Below, in pieces: positions 25,404 to 33,515 of a stretch of DNA of 35,225 nt. Position 1 is the first letter of the stretch. The number at the start of each line of letters is the position of its first letter. The DNA is from Bacteroidales bacterium (lineage in GTDB: Bacteria; Bacteroidota; Bacteroidia; Bacteroidales; UBA932). A program made the position numbers and the translations under genes. The notes below the pieces were generated by a model. That model saw only the letters and a program-made list of their open reading frames with translations. It made no database searches and was not told the DNA's origin. The stretch covers positions 1 through 35,225 of the forward strand of contig JAFTMS010000003.1 of the NCBI GenBank assembly GCA_017452265.1. The letters are read 5' to 3'.

Positions 25404-27077
25404 TCATTCGTTCAGCAATGCCTTGGCATTGGCTATGGCGGCATCGGTAAGAACGGAACCGCTCAACATCCTTGCTACTTCAAGAACTCTCTGCTCCGCG
25501 GAGAGTTTCTTTATTGTAGACACGGCCTTTGAAGCCGCCGGATCGATTTCCTTGGATACAAGATAATGAGCCGAACCTTTGGCTGCGACCTGAGGAAGGT
25601 GGGTTATTGCAAAGACCTGCATATATGAGCCCATAGAACATATCATCGAGCCCATCTTGTCGGCAACGCTTCCTGAAACGCCGGTGTCGATTTCGTCGAA
25701 GATCATGGTCGGCATATTCGTAAAACGAGCCATCATAGCCTTGAGGGACAGCATGATACGAGACATTTCACCACCAGAAGCACATTTGGCGACATCGACG
25801 GCATTGCGTCCTGTAGCAGAGAAACGGAACATCACAGCATCACGTCCATAAGCCCCGACGGGGATGTCTTCAAGAATGACCTCGAACACGGCATACGGCA
25901 ACTCAAGCGAACGTATTGAACCTGTGATGCTTTCTGCGAATCCTCCGGCTGCCTTTTCCCGGGCGTTATGCAGACGGTCAGCCGCAGCATCCAGCCTTGA
26001 AGCCGTATCTGCGATTCTTCCTGCAAGTTCTCCGCGCCTCTCCTCCAGCCTCGTGGAATCGAAAAGGGCTTCTGTCAGCCTGTCCCGGCATCCGATGAGC
26101 TGAGCCTCATCCGTACAAGAATGCTTGTGCATAAGGCCGTATATCAGCGACATCCTGTCCTCCACTTCCTGCAGGCGTGTTTCCGATAGGTCCGTGCGCG
26201 CATTCAGCGACGAGACTTCCGACAGGATGTCGTCAAGTTCCCTGCGGCAGGACTCTACCCTTTCGGCGAGTCCTGCTGCCGACGGGATGTAGCGGCTGAC
26301 CTTTGACAGCTGCTTCTGTGCTTCCTTAAGCGATGCGTCAAGCGAAATGCCTTCGCATGATGCTGCCGTGAACATCTCCTCCACTGCCCCAAGGCCGAGC
26401 TTTATCTCTTCCGCATTGGCGAGCTGCTTCTGCTCTTCCTCAAGCTCCGCAAGTTCCCCGGCCCTGAGCTTCGCCGCATCAAGCTGACGGTACTGCGCCT
26501 CATTATATTCACGTTCTCCTGCAATACGGGCTATGTCCGCGTCAAGCTGAGCCATCTCAGACCTCATCGCGCCCAGTTCATGCCACAGAACTGCACATTC
26601 ATCACGAAGAGCGGCATTGCCTGCGTAATGGTCCAGAATTTCAAGCTGGAACTTCCTGTCCGAAAGGAGAAGGGTCTGATGCTGGGAGTGGACATCCACA
26701 AGACGTGATGAAATCCCCTGAAGTACGGTCACGGGCACAGGGCTGTCGTTGACGAAAGCCCTCGAACGACCGGAGCGGTTCACGACCCTCCTTATGATGA
26801 GACGTCCCTCGTCCCATTCCACCTCGTTTTCTTCCAGCGTGCTGCGGAGCTCTTCGTCATCGGCTCCGACTTCGAATTCCGCTTCCACGACGCAGTTCTC
26901 TGCGCCCTCGGAAAGCATGGCAGCATCCGCCTTCGACCCCATCACAAGCGACAATGCTCCCAGAAGAATGGACTTGCCCGCTCCGGTCTGGCCCGTAATA
27001 ATGACCAGACCCTCCGGAAAATCAATTTCCAGAGAGTCTATCAATACGTAGTTCTTTACCTGTAAGCGGCTGAGCAT
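25404..27077 (-). CDS. recN: DNA repair protein RecN
   Basis: RecN is an SMC-like ATPase that acts in double-strand-break repair. It is 557 residues. The N-terminal Walker A is GQTGAGKS (29-36). A long coiled-coil middle (about 150-370) contains a break, and the C-terminal part holds GGEMSRIMLSLKAM (signature) and MIFDEIDTGVSG (Walker B). It follows rpoZ by 7 nt and so probably belongs to the trxB-bamD-rpoZ-recN unit. It converges on the LysM gene with a 3-nt gap and no room for a terminator. Confidence 0.96.
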   Translation of the reverse strand: MLSRLQVKNYVLIDSLEIDFPEGLVIITGQTGAGKSILLGALSLVMGSKADAAMLSEGAENCVVEAEFEVGADDEELRSTLEENEVEWDEGRLIIRRVVNRSGRSRAFVNDSPVPVTVLQGISSRLVDVHSQHQTLLLSDRKFQLEILDHYAGNAALRDECAVLWHELGAMRSEMAQLDADIARIAGEREYNEAQYRQLDAAKLRAGELAELEEEQKQLANAEEIKLGLGAVEEMFTAASCEGISLDASLKEAQKQLSKVSRYIPSAAGLAERVESCRRELDDILSEVSSLNARTDLSETRLQEVEDRMSLIYGLMHKHSCTDEAQLIGCRDRLTEALFDSTRLEERRGELAGRIADTASRLDAAADRLHNAREKAAGGFAESITGSIRSLELPYAVFEVILEDIPVGAYGRDAVMFRFSATGRNAVDVAKCASGGEMSRIMLSLKAMMARFTNMPTMIFDEIDTGVSGSVADKMGSMICSMGSYMQVFAITHLPQVAAKGSAHYLVSKEIDPAASKAVSTIKKLSAEQRVLEVARMLSGSVLTDAAIANAKALLNE

Positions 27078-27084
27078 AAATCAA

Positions 27085-27405
27085 TTACTCCTCGTCCTGC
27101 CTTGCCATTCTGTAGGACACCTCGCCTTCCTGAAACTCCTCTATCGCAACAAGGCTCGGCTTAGGCTGCCTTTCATAATACTTCGAGATTTCGATCTGTT
27201 CGCGGTTTTCGAATACCTCCTCCATGGTATCGCGGTCGTTCTTGAAATCCTCAAGCTTTCTTGTAAGCTCCTTCTTCTCGGCAATCGCTATCTGGTTTGC
27301 CCTCTTTGAAAGGATTACCACTGTCTCATAGATGTTTCCGGTCGGAGCCGCGAGATCGCAGAGATCTCTTGTCTGTGTGTTTACAGGTGTTTTCTTGCTT
27401 GCCAT
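27085..27405 (-). CDS. rpoZ: DNA-directed RNA polymerase omega/Rpb6-type subunit
   Basis: A 106-residue protein of the Bacteroidota omega family (RNA_pol_Rpb6). The core NIYETVVILSKRANQIAIAEKKEL (about 24-47) resembles the omega/Rpb6 helix pair that clamps the beta-prime C-terminus. An acidic tail (EEFQEGEVSYRMARQDEE) follows. It lies between bamD and recN, a recurrent setting that supports the call over an unknown small protein. Confidence 0.86.
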   Translation of the reverse strand: MASKKTPVNTQTRDLCDLAAPTGNIYETVVILSKRANQIAIAEKKELTRKLEDFKNDRDTMEEVFENREQIEISKYYERQPKPSLVAIEEFQEGEVSYRMARQDEE

Positions 27406-27461
27406 TTTATATATTTTTTATATCTCTCTATTTAATTATACCGCCGGTTTCGGCCCGGGTT

Positions 27462-28364
27462 TCATTTTTTTGCAGCCTTGGCTTCCTTTTTTGCCTCCTT
27501 GAGGAGCCTCTTCCTCTCCTTCTCGAAGTCCTTCTCGCTCATTTCCTTGTCGTCATCTGTCTCCACGACAGTCTTTCCAAGGGCCTTCTGGGCCTTCTGA
27601 TATACGGAATCAAGCTCCTTGCGGTAATGCGAGTACGGAATCTCTCCGATGAAGTTGTAATAGTCATCCACGAAGGTGAGATACCTTTCCTTCTGCTTTG
27701 CCGGCACACTGAGCTGTGCATATTTATATGAAGACATCGCGATGTAATAAAGGATATCCTCCCTGTACACGTTGTCCGCATCGTCCTTGAGGACATTTCG
27801 GAAGGCAACGCGGGAAGCGAGATAGTCCTCCATCCTGTAATACAGCTTCGCACTCTCATATGCCTTCTTGTCCAGACGCTCGTTCAGTTCCACAAGCATG
27901 TCCCGGCACTCCTGCATATGGGTATTTGCCGGGAATTCGAGTATATATTCCGAAATCGCGTTTATGGCCTTGTAGGTCGGTGTCTGGTCGAGTTCATACC
28001 TCAACGTCGAGCGATAGAGGCAGTCCAGACGGAGATAACGAGCCTCAGACGTGAACGGGCTTCTCGGGAAGCTCTCGATGAACTTGTCGAAATTCGTCTC
28101 CGCCGTATAATAATCCTTGAACTTATAGTTGCTCAGGCCCCAGTAATATCTCACAGTGTCGTCACGCTCCGTACCGTTCGTAAGAACCGAAAGCGACTCG
28201 AAGAGAGCTGCCGACTTTGAATATTTTCCCTCGTTGTAATACTTGAAGGCGGCCTCGTACTTCGCGTCCGAATCATTGCTGTTGAGCAGCATCTCATACT
28301 GTGATTTGCATGAGCTCAGGGCGGCGACTGCTGCGAGCGCCATGATAAGATTTCTGAATTTCAT
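27462..28364 (-). CDS. bamD: Outer-membrane protein assembly factor BamD (YfiO family)
   Basis: This lipoprotein partner of BamA has 300 residues. The signal ends in LSSC (Cys19). It is followed by TPR-like helical repeats with KYEAAFKYYNEGKYSKSAALFE (about 35-56), a YTAETNFDKFIESFPRSPFTSEARY motif near 85-110 and further repeats to about 230. The C-terminal 45 residues are a charged Lys/Glu tail (ERKRLLKEAKKEAKAAKK), an extension often present in this phylum. trxB ends 16 nt upstream and rpoZ begins 56 nt downstream, within a probable operon. Confidence 0.93.
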   Translation of the reverse strand: MKFRNLIMALAAVAALSSCKSQYEMLLNSNDSDAKYEAAFKYYNEGKYSKSAALFESLSVLTNGTERDDTVRYYWGLSNYKFKDYYTAETNFDKFIESFPRSPFTSEARYLRLDCLYRSTLRYELDQTPTYKAINAISEYILEFPANTHMQECRDMLVELNERLDKKAYESAKLYYRMEDYLASRVAFRNVLKDDADNVYREDILYYIAMSSYKYAQLSVPAKQKERYLTFVDDYYNFIGEIPYSHYRKELDSVYQKAQKALGKTVVETDDDKEMSEKDFEKERKRLLKEAKKEAKAAKK

Positions 28365-28380
28365 TATGTTTATCTGTCCT

Positions 28381-29304
28381 TTATTGCATTTTCAGGAATT
28401 TCTCGGCATCAAGGGCGGCACGGCAGCCTGATGCAGCGGCTGTAATCGCCTGCCTGTACATCGGATCCTGCACGTCACCGGCCGCAAAGACTCCTTCGAC
28501 ATTCGTCTTCGACGTCTTTCCGTCAGTGATGATGTAACCTTCCTTATCCACAGCAACCCACTTGCTGAAAAGTTCCGAATTAGGATGATGTCCGATGGCC
28601 AGGAAAAAACCGTCGACGGCTATATCAAAAACCTCGCCATTCTTTCTTTCTATTCTGGCTCCGGTCACTCCGTACTCGTCTCCGAGCACTTCCTGCGTAT
28701 TGCAGTTCCAGAGAATTTCGATGTTTTCCGTGTTGCGTACACGCTCCTGCATGGCCTCCGACGCCCTCAGGACATCCCTGCGGACAATCATGTACACCTT
28801 CTTGCAGAGACCGGCCAGATAAGTCGCTTCCTCGCATGCTGTATCTCCGCCTCCGACGACAGCCACGGTCTTCTTTCTGTAGAAAAAGCCGTCGCAGGTC
28901 GCGCATGCGGACACTCCGAGGCCTCTGTACTTCACTTCCGAAGGCAGTCCGAGATATTTTGCAGTTGCGCCCGTCGCGATGATGAGCGCGTCCGCAGCGA
29001 TTTCATGCGAACCGTCAATCACGATCCTGAACGGACGTGAAGATAGGTCTGCATCGGTGACCGCTCCTGTGCGCACATCAGCCCCAAGACGTACTGCCTG
29101 AGCCCTCATGGTCACCATAAGTTCCTGACCTGCGATTCCGTTCTCAAATCCCGGGTAGTTTTCGATATCTGTTGTGGTGGTGAGTTGTCCTCCCGGCTGT
29201 ACACCCTCATATACAACAGGGGCGATATCCGCCCTTGCTGCATAGATGGCAGCTGTGTATCCTGCTGGGCCGCCACCAATGATCAAGCATTTGATTTTTT
29301 CCAT
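28381..29304 (-). CDS. trxB: Thioredoxin-disulfide reductase
   Basis: This flavoprotein reduces thioredoxin with NADPH. It is 307 residues. FAD-binding GGGPAGYTAAIYAA is at 10-23, the redox pair is C134-A-T-C137, and the NADPH-binding GGGDTACEEA follows near 151. A GVFAAGDVQD motif close to the C-terminus completes the FAD site. The length and order match low-molecular-weight TrxB. A -7 box lies upstream at 29325-29332. It is the first gene before bamD-rpoZ-recN on the same strand. Confidence 0.96.
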   Translation of the reverse strand: MEKIKCLIIGGGPAGYTAAIYAARADIAPVVYEGVQPGGQLTTTTDIENYPGFENGIAGQELMVTMRAQAVRLGADVRTGAVTDADLSSRPFRIVIDGSHEIAADALIIATGATAKYLGLPSEVKYRGLGVSACATCDGFFYRKKTVAVVGGGDTACEEATYLAGLCKKVYMIVRRDVLRASEAMQERVRNTENIEILWNCNTQEVLGDEYGVTGARIERKNGEVFDIAVDGFFLAIGHHPNSELFSKWVAVDKEGYIITDGKTSKTNVEGVFAAGDVQDPMYRQAITAAASGCRAALDAEKFLKMQ

Positions 29305-29324
29305 TTTATATAAATTGCAACCTG

Positions 29325-29332
29325 CAAATATA
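29325..29332 (-). promoter_or_regulatory. -7 element of the trxB promoter
   Basis: The minus strand reads TATATTTG, about 20 bp upstream of the trxB ATG in the 38-bp gap after the SDR gene. No good -33 was found. Confidence 0.45.
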
Positions 29333-29342
29333 GTAATTAATT

Positions 29343-30191
29343 TCAGACATTCATCAGATGATCCTGCACCTTTCTGTATACCCAGCCCAAAAGGCAGTCG
29401 GGCAGGATTACGATGAACGGCCAGAATATCTTGTTGAGCAGGCCCGGCATCGTGCCTCTACGCCTTCTGAATGTGGCATTGAGGGCCTTCTCCGTCGCCT
29501 TTTCGGGCGTTATCATCACTGTCAGATTCCGTGCCAGCCTGCGCAGACTGTCCTTGAGCGGAATCAGCGGCGTATCCACAGCACCGAAATATGCATTTGT
29601 CACACTTACCCCCGTCTTCTGACACTCGATCCTCAGTTCGCGAGAATAGTCCCTGACGAAGCGCTTTGTAGCCCCGTACATGCCTATTCCCGGCCAGGAC
29701 ATCCATGCAGCGAGCGACGAAATATTCAGTATATATCCGCATCCCCTTGCCTTCATGGCTCCGACATACTTGCGGCAGAGCATCAGAGGCGTGTTCATAT
29801 GAACCATCATTATCAGCTTCAGCATACGCTCGGACGTCCTGTCGATGGCCTGACAGTACATCACACCGGCATTGTTCACCAGCACCTCCACCTCACAGCC
29901 CTCGGCCTCAGTACGCTCAAATACGCGGTCAGCCGCATCCTGTGCCGACAGATCCTGCACAACCTCCAGCACCCTGAAACTTTTCTTTGTCTCCGCATCC
30001 ACCTGCCGCAGAGCATCCACATCCGCCTTCACTATCTCAGCCGTCTGTGCGAGCCTCTCTGCGTTGATGTCCACGATGACAAGGTTATAGCCCCTTGCGG
30101 CCAGCTTCTGAGCATATACACGCCCCATTCCCGACGCCGCTCCCGTCACGAGCGCATATGCCTGATAATTTCTGAAATCTCTTTTTTTCAT
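29343..30191 (-). CDS. Short-chain dehydrogenase/reductase (SDR family)
   Basis: A classical SDR NAD(P)-dependent oxidoreductase of 282 residues from the ATG at 30191 (MKKRDFRNYQAYALVTGAASG). Earlier in-frame ATGs up to 30227 add only a non-conserved leader. It has TGAASGMG (cofactor loop), VNNAGV, a catalytic ISS serine and YGATK (Tyr and Lys). Asp after the second strand (VIVDINAERL) favours NAD over NADP. The C-terminal part has a hydrophobic segment (IFWPFIVILPDCLLGWVY), suggesting membrane association as in lipid-modifying members. The substrate is unknown. Confidence 0.85.
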   Translation of the reverse strand: MKKRDFRNYQAYALVTGAASGMGRVYAQKLAARGYNLVIVDINAERLAQTAEIVKADVDALRQVDAETKKSFRVLEVVQDLSAQDAADRVFERTEAEGCEVEVLVNNAGVMYCQAIDRTSERMLKLIMMVHMNTPLMLCRKYVGAMKARGCGYILNISSLAAWMSWPGIGMYGATKRFVRDYSRELRIECQKTGVSVTNAYFGAVDTPLIPLKDSLRRLARNLTVMITPEKATEKALNATFRRRRGTMPGLLNKIFWPFIVILPDCLLGWVYRKVQDHLMNV

Positions 30192-30247
30192 ATACATGTG
30201 TGCAAACGGAGGCATCATGAGACGCACTTCCCTGTTAAAAACGGCCG

Positions 30248-30255
30248 CAAAATTA
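30248..30255 (-). promoter_or_regulatory. -7 element upstream of the SDR gene
   Basis: The minus strand reads TAATTTTG, about 56 bp upstream of the chosen SDR start. The nearest TTTG on that strand gives a 26-bp spacer, so this is a partial match. Confidence 0.4.
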
Positions 30256-30326
30256 CCATTTTAAATCGGGATTTCCTCTTTCAAAATGTTTTTTCGGTCG
30301 AAATAATTTAGAATATTTCAAATTTA

Positions 30327-30358
30327 TTTGGAGAATATGTCCAAAAGTCATAACTTTG
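30327..30358 (+). promoter_or_regulatory. Promoter of the Fur-family gene
   Basis: TTTG (30327-30330), a 20-bp spacer and TAACTTTG (30351-30358) form a near-ideal Bacteroidota promoter. The transcript would start about 15 nt before the ATG at 30380, which rules out a TTG start at 30356. Confidence 0.8.
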
Positions 30359-30379
30359 CGACTTTCAGAAAGAACGCTT

Positions 30380-30832
30380 ATGAACACGACACACAGATGC
30401 CCGACCGTCGAGGAATACAGGGAAATACTTAAAAAGCATTCGCTCAAGGCCACACCGCAGAGACTGGCCGTCCACGAAGCGATGTCTGAACTCGGCCATG
30501 CATCCGCAGATATGGTCACGGAGACGATCAAGGCCAAAGGTACGGCTAAAGTCACGCTGGCCTCAGTCTACAACATCCTGACACACATGGCGATGCTTGG
30601 AGTGTACAACTACAGGCTCAGTTCGAACAACAAGATGTATTTCGACGTGAACACCTTCAAGCACATACATCTGTACGACAAGGAGAATCATATCTTCAAG
30701 GACGTGGTCGACGACGAACTCGTATCGATAATAGAATCCTACCTCGGGCGCAAGCGCTTCAAGGGCTACAAGATCGAAGGCATAGACATCCAGATCATCG
30801 GACGCCCGACCAGAAAGAAATATTTCGCCTAA
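30380..30832 (+). CDS. Fur-family transcriptional regulator (lacks CxxC zinc motifs)
   Basis: This protein is 150 residues from the ATG downstream of the promoter. The winged-helix part (LKKHSLKATPQRLAVHEAM, then VTLASVYNILTHM as recognition helix) is typical of Fur/PerR/Zur. The dimerisation part has FDVNTFKHIHLYDKENHIF, where the HxH of the family is kept. The structural-zinc CxxC pairs are absent; the only Cys is near the N-terminus (HRCPTVEEY). It therefore lacks the stable Cys4 zinc site. The metal or peroxide sensed cannot be told. It is convergent with cstA, the stop codons overlapping in the 4-nt CTAA. Confidence 0.88.
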   Translation: MNTTHRCPTVEEYREILKKHSLKATPQRLAVHEAMSELGHASADMVTETIKAKGTAKVTLASVYNILTHMAMLGVYNYRLSSNNKMYFDVNTFKHIHLYDKENHIFKDVVDDELVSIIESYLGRKRFKGYKIEGIDIQIIGRPTRKKYFA

Positions 30833-32298
30833 GCCGCACGTTTTGAAGCGCGCCCTTTCATGATGCAGAAGATGAGCAGGGCAAGTGCTGCAGCCACTCC
30901 GGCCACATAACCTATCATCGGATTCAGATGCAGGCCGCCGTTAGGATGCGGAGCCATAAGGAAATAGCTGACGCAGACGAACGTCAGGAAAGTCGCAGGA
31001 AGGGAGCACATCCAGTGCGCCTTTCCTTTGTTTATGAGGTAGGCCGCCGCCGTCCAGAGCACAATGGAAGCGAGGAGCTGGTTTCCTATGCCAACGTAGT
31101 TCCATACGGTCGAGAAGTTCATCTTGCAGCAGAAGAATGCCAGCAGGAAAATCGGAATGGAAATGAGGATACGCTTCCCTACCGGCTTCTGGTCGCTCTT
31201 GAGAAAGTCCGCAATCGTAAGGCGGAGACTTCGGAACGCCGTATCGCCGGACGTGATCGGGCACACGACGACACCGATCACCGCAATCACGGCACCGACC
31301 TTTCCGAGCCAGCTCTTGCATATCATGTCCACGGCAATCGCAGGCGTGACCTTCGTCAATACGCCGTCAATCATTACGCCGTCGGTCATGGCATTATTAA
31401 GTCCCTCAGGACCACCGAAATATGCCATAGCGGCAGTCGCCCATATCATTGCCACGACACCCTCGGCTATCATCGCACCATAAAATACGGGGCGGGCATA
31501 CTTCTCGTTCTTCAGGCAGCGGGCCATGAGCGGCGACTGAGTGGAATGGAAACCGGAAATCGCTCCGCATGAAACGACGATGAAGAGCATCGGAATCATG
31601 ATGTTGTTCTGCGGATCGAAGTGCCAGTTCTTCAATGTGGCCGGCGTCAGTTCGGCCATCTCATGCGAACCGTTCAGGTCTCCGACAATCAGCATTGCAC
31701 CGACACCGACAGCCATGAACAGAAGAGCCGCACCCATATAAGGGTATATCGTACCGATGATCTTGTCAATCGGAAGGATGGTTGCAAGAAGATAATATGC
31801 GAATATGATATATAGCCATATCTCCTTGTTCATCTTTGTAAGCGAAGCTATCAGGTCTGCAGGCCCGGTCACGAAAGACACGCCCACAGCAAGCAGAAGA
31901 AAGGCCACAATCACGTTCATGGCCCCCCTCATGCCCTTTCCGAGATACTTTCCCGTGATGTCAGGCATATTTGCGCCGCCGTTCCTTATAGACATCATTC
32001 CGGCGAAGAAGTCATGTACCGCACCCATGAAGATGCAGCCTATCACTATCCACAGATAAGCCGCAGGGCCATAGGCCGCTCCCATGATGGCGCCGAAGAT
32101 CGGGCCGAGACCGGCTATGTTCAGGAACTGTATCACGAAGACCTTCCATGTGGCCATCGGCTGGAAGTCCACACCGTCCTCCTGGGCATATGCCGGAGTC
32201 CTCCTTGTGCTGTCCGCTCCGAAAAAGCGGTCGACGAATTTTCCGTAGACAAAATAGCCTGCAACGAGCAGGACGATAGATAAGACAAAGGTAATCAT
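30829..32298 (-). CDS. cstA: Carbon-starvation/peptide transporter CstA family
   Basis: A 489-residue polytopic membrane protein of the CstA family, whose characterised members import peptides or pyruvate. Family motifs include FLNIAGLGPIFGAIMGAAYGP, IFMGAVHDFFAGMMSIRNGG and GAISGFHSTQSP. It is shorter than E. coli CstA (about 700 residues), which is usual for this phylum. The start at 32298 (MITFVLSIVLLVAGYFVYG) was chosen over in-frame ATGs up to 32481 because a promoter lies at 32355-32385 and the extra 61 residues are hydrophilic and not family-like. Roughly 12-13 hydrophobic segments are visible. No partner gene is obvious. Confidence 0.93.
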   Translation of the reverse strand: MITFVLSIVLLVAGYFVYGKFVDRFFGADSTRRTPAYAQEDGVDFQPMATWKVFVIQFLNIAGLGPIFGAIMGAAYGPAAYLWIVIGCIFMGAVHDFFAGMMSIRNGGANMPDITGKYLGKGMRGAMNVIVAFLLLAVGVSFVTGPADLIASLTKMNKEIWLYIIFAYYLLATILPIDKIIGTIYPYMGAALLFMAVGVGAMLIVGDLNGSHEMAELTPATLKNWHFDPQNNIMIPMLFIVVSCGAISGFHSTQSPLMARCLKNEKYARPVFYGAMIAEGVVAMIWATAAMAYFGGPEGLNNAMTDGVMIDGVLTKVTPAIAVDMICKSWLGKVGAVIAVIGVVVCPITSGDTAFRSLRLTIADFLKSDQKPVGKRILISIPIFLLAFFCCKMNFSTVWNYVGIGNQLLASIVLWTAAAYLINKGKAHWMCSLPATFLTFVCVSYFLMAPHPNGGLHLNPMIGYVAGVAAALALLIFCIMKGRASKRAA

Positions 32299-32354
32299 CC
32301 GATTATGTTCTGGCCGGTCGGCTTTGTTCCTTTCCCGGCAACGGTTAGCGAGGA

Positions 32355-32385
32355 CAAATCTAACAAGTTTCATCCGCAAATGCAA
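32355..32385 (-). promoter_or_regulatory. Promoter of cstA
   Basis: On the minus strand, TTG (32383-32385), 20 bp, then TAGATTTG (32355-32362). It predicts a leader of about 50 nt before the cstA ATG at 32298 and fixes the start choice. Confidence 0.7.
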
Positions 32386-32455
32386 CGATTCCGGCACACT
32401 TTGCATCTTATAACCCGTCGTCTGCGGAAGCAGCGGCTTTAGACGTGTAGAGACA

Positions 32456-33211
32456 ATGAGAAAAATATCAGGAATCATCATCGCAGCAGCTGTCCTGCTT
32501 CTTTCGGCAGCAACATCGTGTCAGAAGGATGACACATTGAGATACGGGAACGTAACAATGGGAAATATCGTGAACGGCAGATTCGTCAGCGACCAGGGAA
32601 ACATCTTCAACGTCGTCGACCAGACATGCAGCGGAGATCTTGAGGAACTCGAAAGAGCCATAATCTCGTGTGACGTGCTCAAGAAGGTGAACGGGGCGGA
32701 GAACGAATACGACGTCAGGCTCAACCAGATGGCCTCTGTCTTCACAAAAGCCCCTGTCAAGGCTGCGGAAATTACGGATGAGGATGCCCTTGTGCAGAAC
32801 CCGATATATGTCGACCTCGTGTGGTTCGCCGGAGGATACGCCAACATGTACATCATATTCATGGTGAAGGAAGGCAGCGAGCAGGCGCACCTGATCAACT
32901 TCGTGCTTGAGGAGGCATCGGACGGTTCTTACGTATTCAACCTCAGGCACAACGCATTCGGAGAGCTGCCTCAGGAAGGCGCAGACGAAGGCTTCGTGCT
33001 GGCCGGAACTTATGTCAGCTTCCCTCTAAGCGGGCTGATAACGGAAGACACTGCCGACATAACGATCCGCTACGACTGGTACAAGTCCGCAGGAGTCGGT
33101 CTCACTACCGAAATCGAAGAGAACTCCATAGAATACACCTGGATCCGCAGCGGTTTCGAGCAGGCCCCGGCCTCAGCCCTCGCCACCAAAGCCGCAGGAA
33201 CAGTAAGATAG
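32456..33211 (+). CDS. NigD-like lipoprotein
   Basis: This protein has 251 residues. The signal peptide ends in AATSC (Cys22), giving a lipoprotein. After QKDD comes a beta-rich N-terminal domain (about 30-105; YGNVTMGNIVNGRFVSDQGNIFNVVDQ) and a C-terminal beta domain (about 110-240; DLVWFAGGYANMYIIFMV, TADITIRYDWY), the two-domain layout of the NigD-like family. The family has no established function; the first member was described near a bacteriocin-like locus. It is divergent from cstA, ends before a terminator, and precedes the collagen-like lipoprotein. No TAnnTTTG box was found upstream, the best being ACACTTTG near 32407. Confidence 0.82.
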   Translation: MRKISGIIIAAAVLLLSAATSCQKDDTLRYGNVTMGNIVNGRFVSDQGNIFNVVDQTCSGDLEELERAIISCDVLKKVNGAENEYDVRLNQMASVFTKAPVKAAEITDEDALVQNPIYVDLVWFAGGYANMYIIFMVKEGSEQAHLINFVLEEASDGSYVFNLRHNAFGELPQEGADEGFVLAGTYVSFPLSGLITEDTADITIRYDWYKSAGVGLTTEIEENSIEYTWIRSGFEQAPASALATKAAGTVR

Positions 33212-33238
33212 ACAATTTCCGTAACAACAACCAACGCA

Positions 33239-33280
33239 ATCCGGTGATCCTTCTGACGGAAGGGCCACCGGATCTTTCTT
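33239..33280 (+). terminator. Intrinsic terminator after the NigD-like gene
   Basis: ATCCGGTG (33239-33246) pairs with CACCGGAT (33266-33273). An inner CCTTC/GAAGG stem extends the hairpin, and a CTTTCTT tail follows. Confidence 0.75.
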
Positions 33281-33459
33281 CTGCAGGATTCCGTCCGACA
33301 GCCATTTTTCAAGCGACCCGACCACCTTTCCAATCTTGACGGCCGCCCCTCGTCCGGAGAAACGGGCCTGTTTCCGGATGAGGAGCGGATTTTGACGGGG
33401 TGCTCCGGAAAAAGGCGCGGTTTTCCGGATGAGGGGATGTTCATATTTTCTTTCGAGAT
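33281..33459. other. Intergenic region with two adjacent imperfect hairpins and a repeated 13-mer
   Basis: Within the 304-bp gap between the two lipoprotein genes no gene is seen. TTTCCGGATGAGG occurs at 33371-33383 and again at 33422-33434. The first copy pairs with a near reverse complement at 33348-33363 (CCTCGTCCGGAGAAAC). The second overlaps a perfect 8-bp inverted repeat, CCGGAAAA (33405-33412) with TTTTCCGG (33421-33428). The role is unknown. Confidence 0.6.
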
Positions 33460-33490
33460 TTTGTCAATGTCCTAAGGATTACTATCTTTG
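33460..33490 (+). promoter_or_regulatory. Promoter of the collagen-like lipoprotein gene
   Basis: TTTG (33460-33463), 19 bp, then TATCTTTG (33483-33490): an exact consensus match, 25 bp upstream of the ATG at 33516. Confidence 0.85.
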
Positions 33491-33515
33491 CGGGCTTAAA
33501 CCAATCATTATCAAC

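Noticed and set aside
29358-30311. 317-codon open frame antisense to the SDR gene
   Set aside because: The SDR motifs are intact on the other strand; the antisense product has His/Cys/Arg-rich low-complexity sequence and no domain.
32299-32481. N-terminal extension of CstA from an upstream ATG
   Set aside because: A promoter for cstA lies inside this stretch and the encoded residues are hydrophilic and not family-like.
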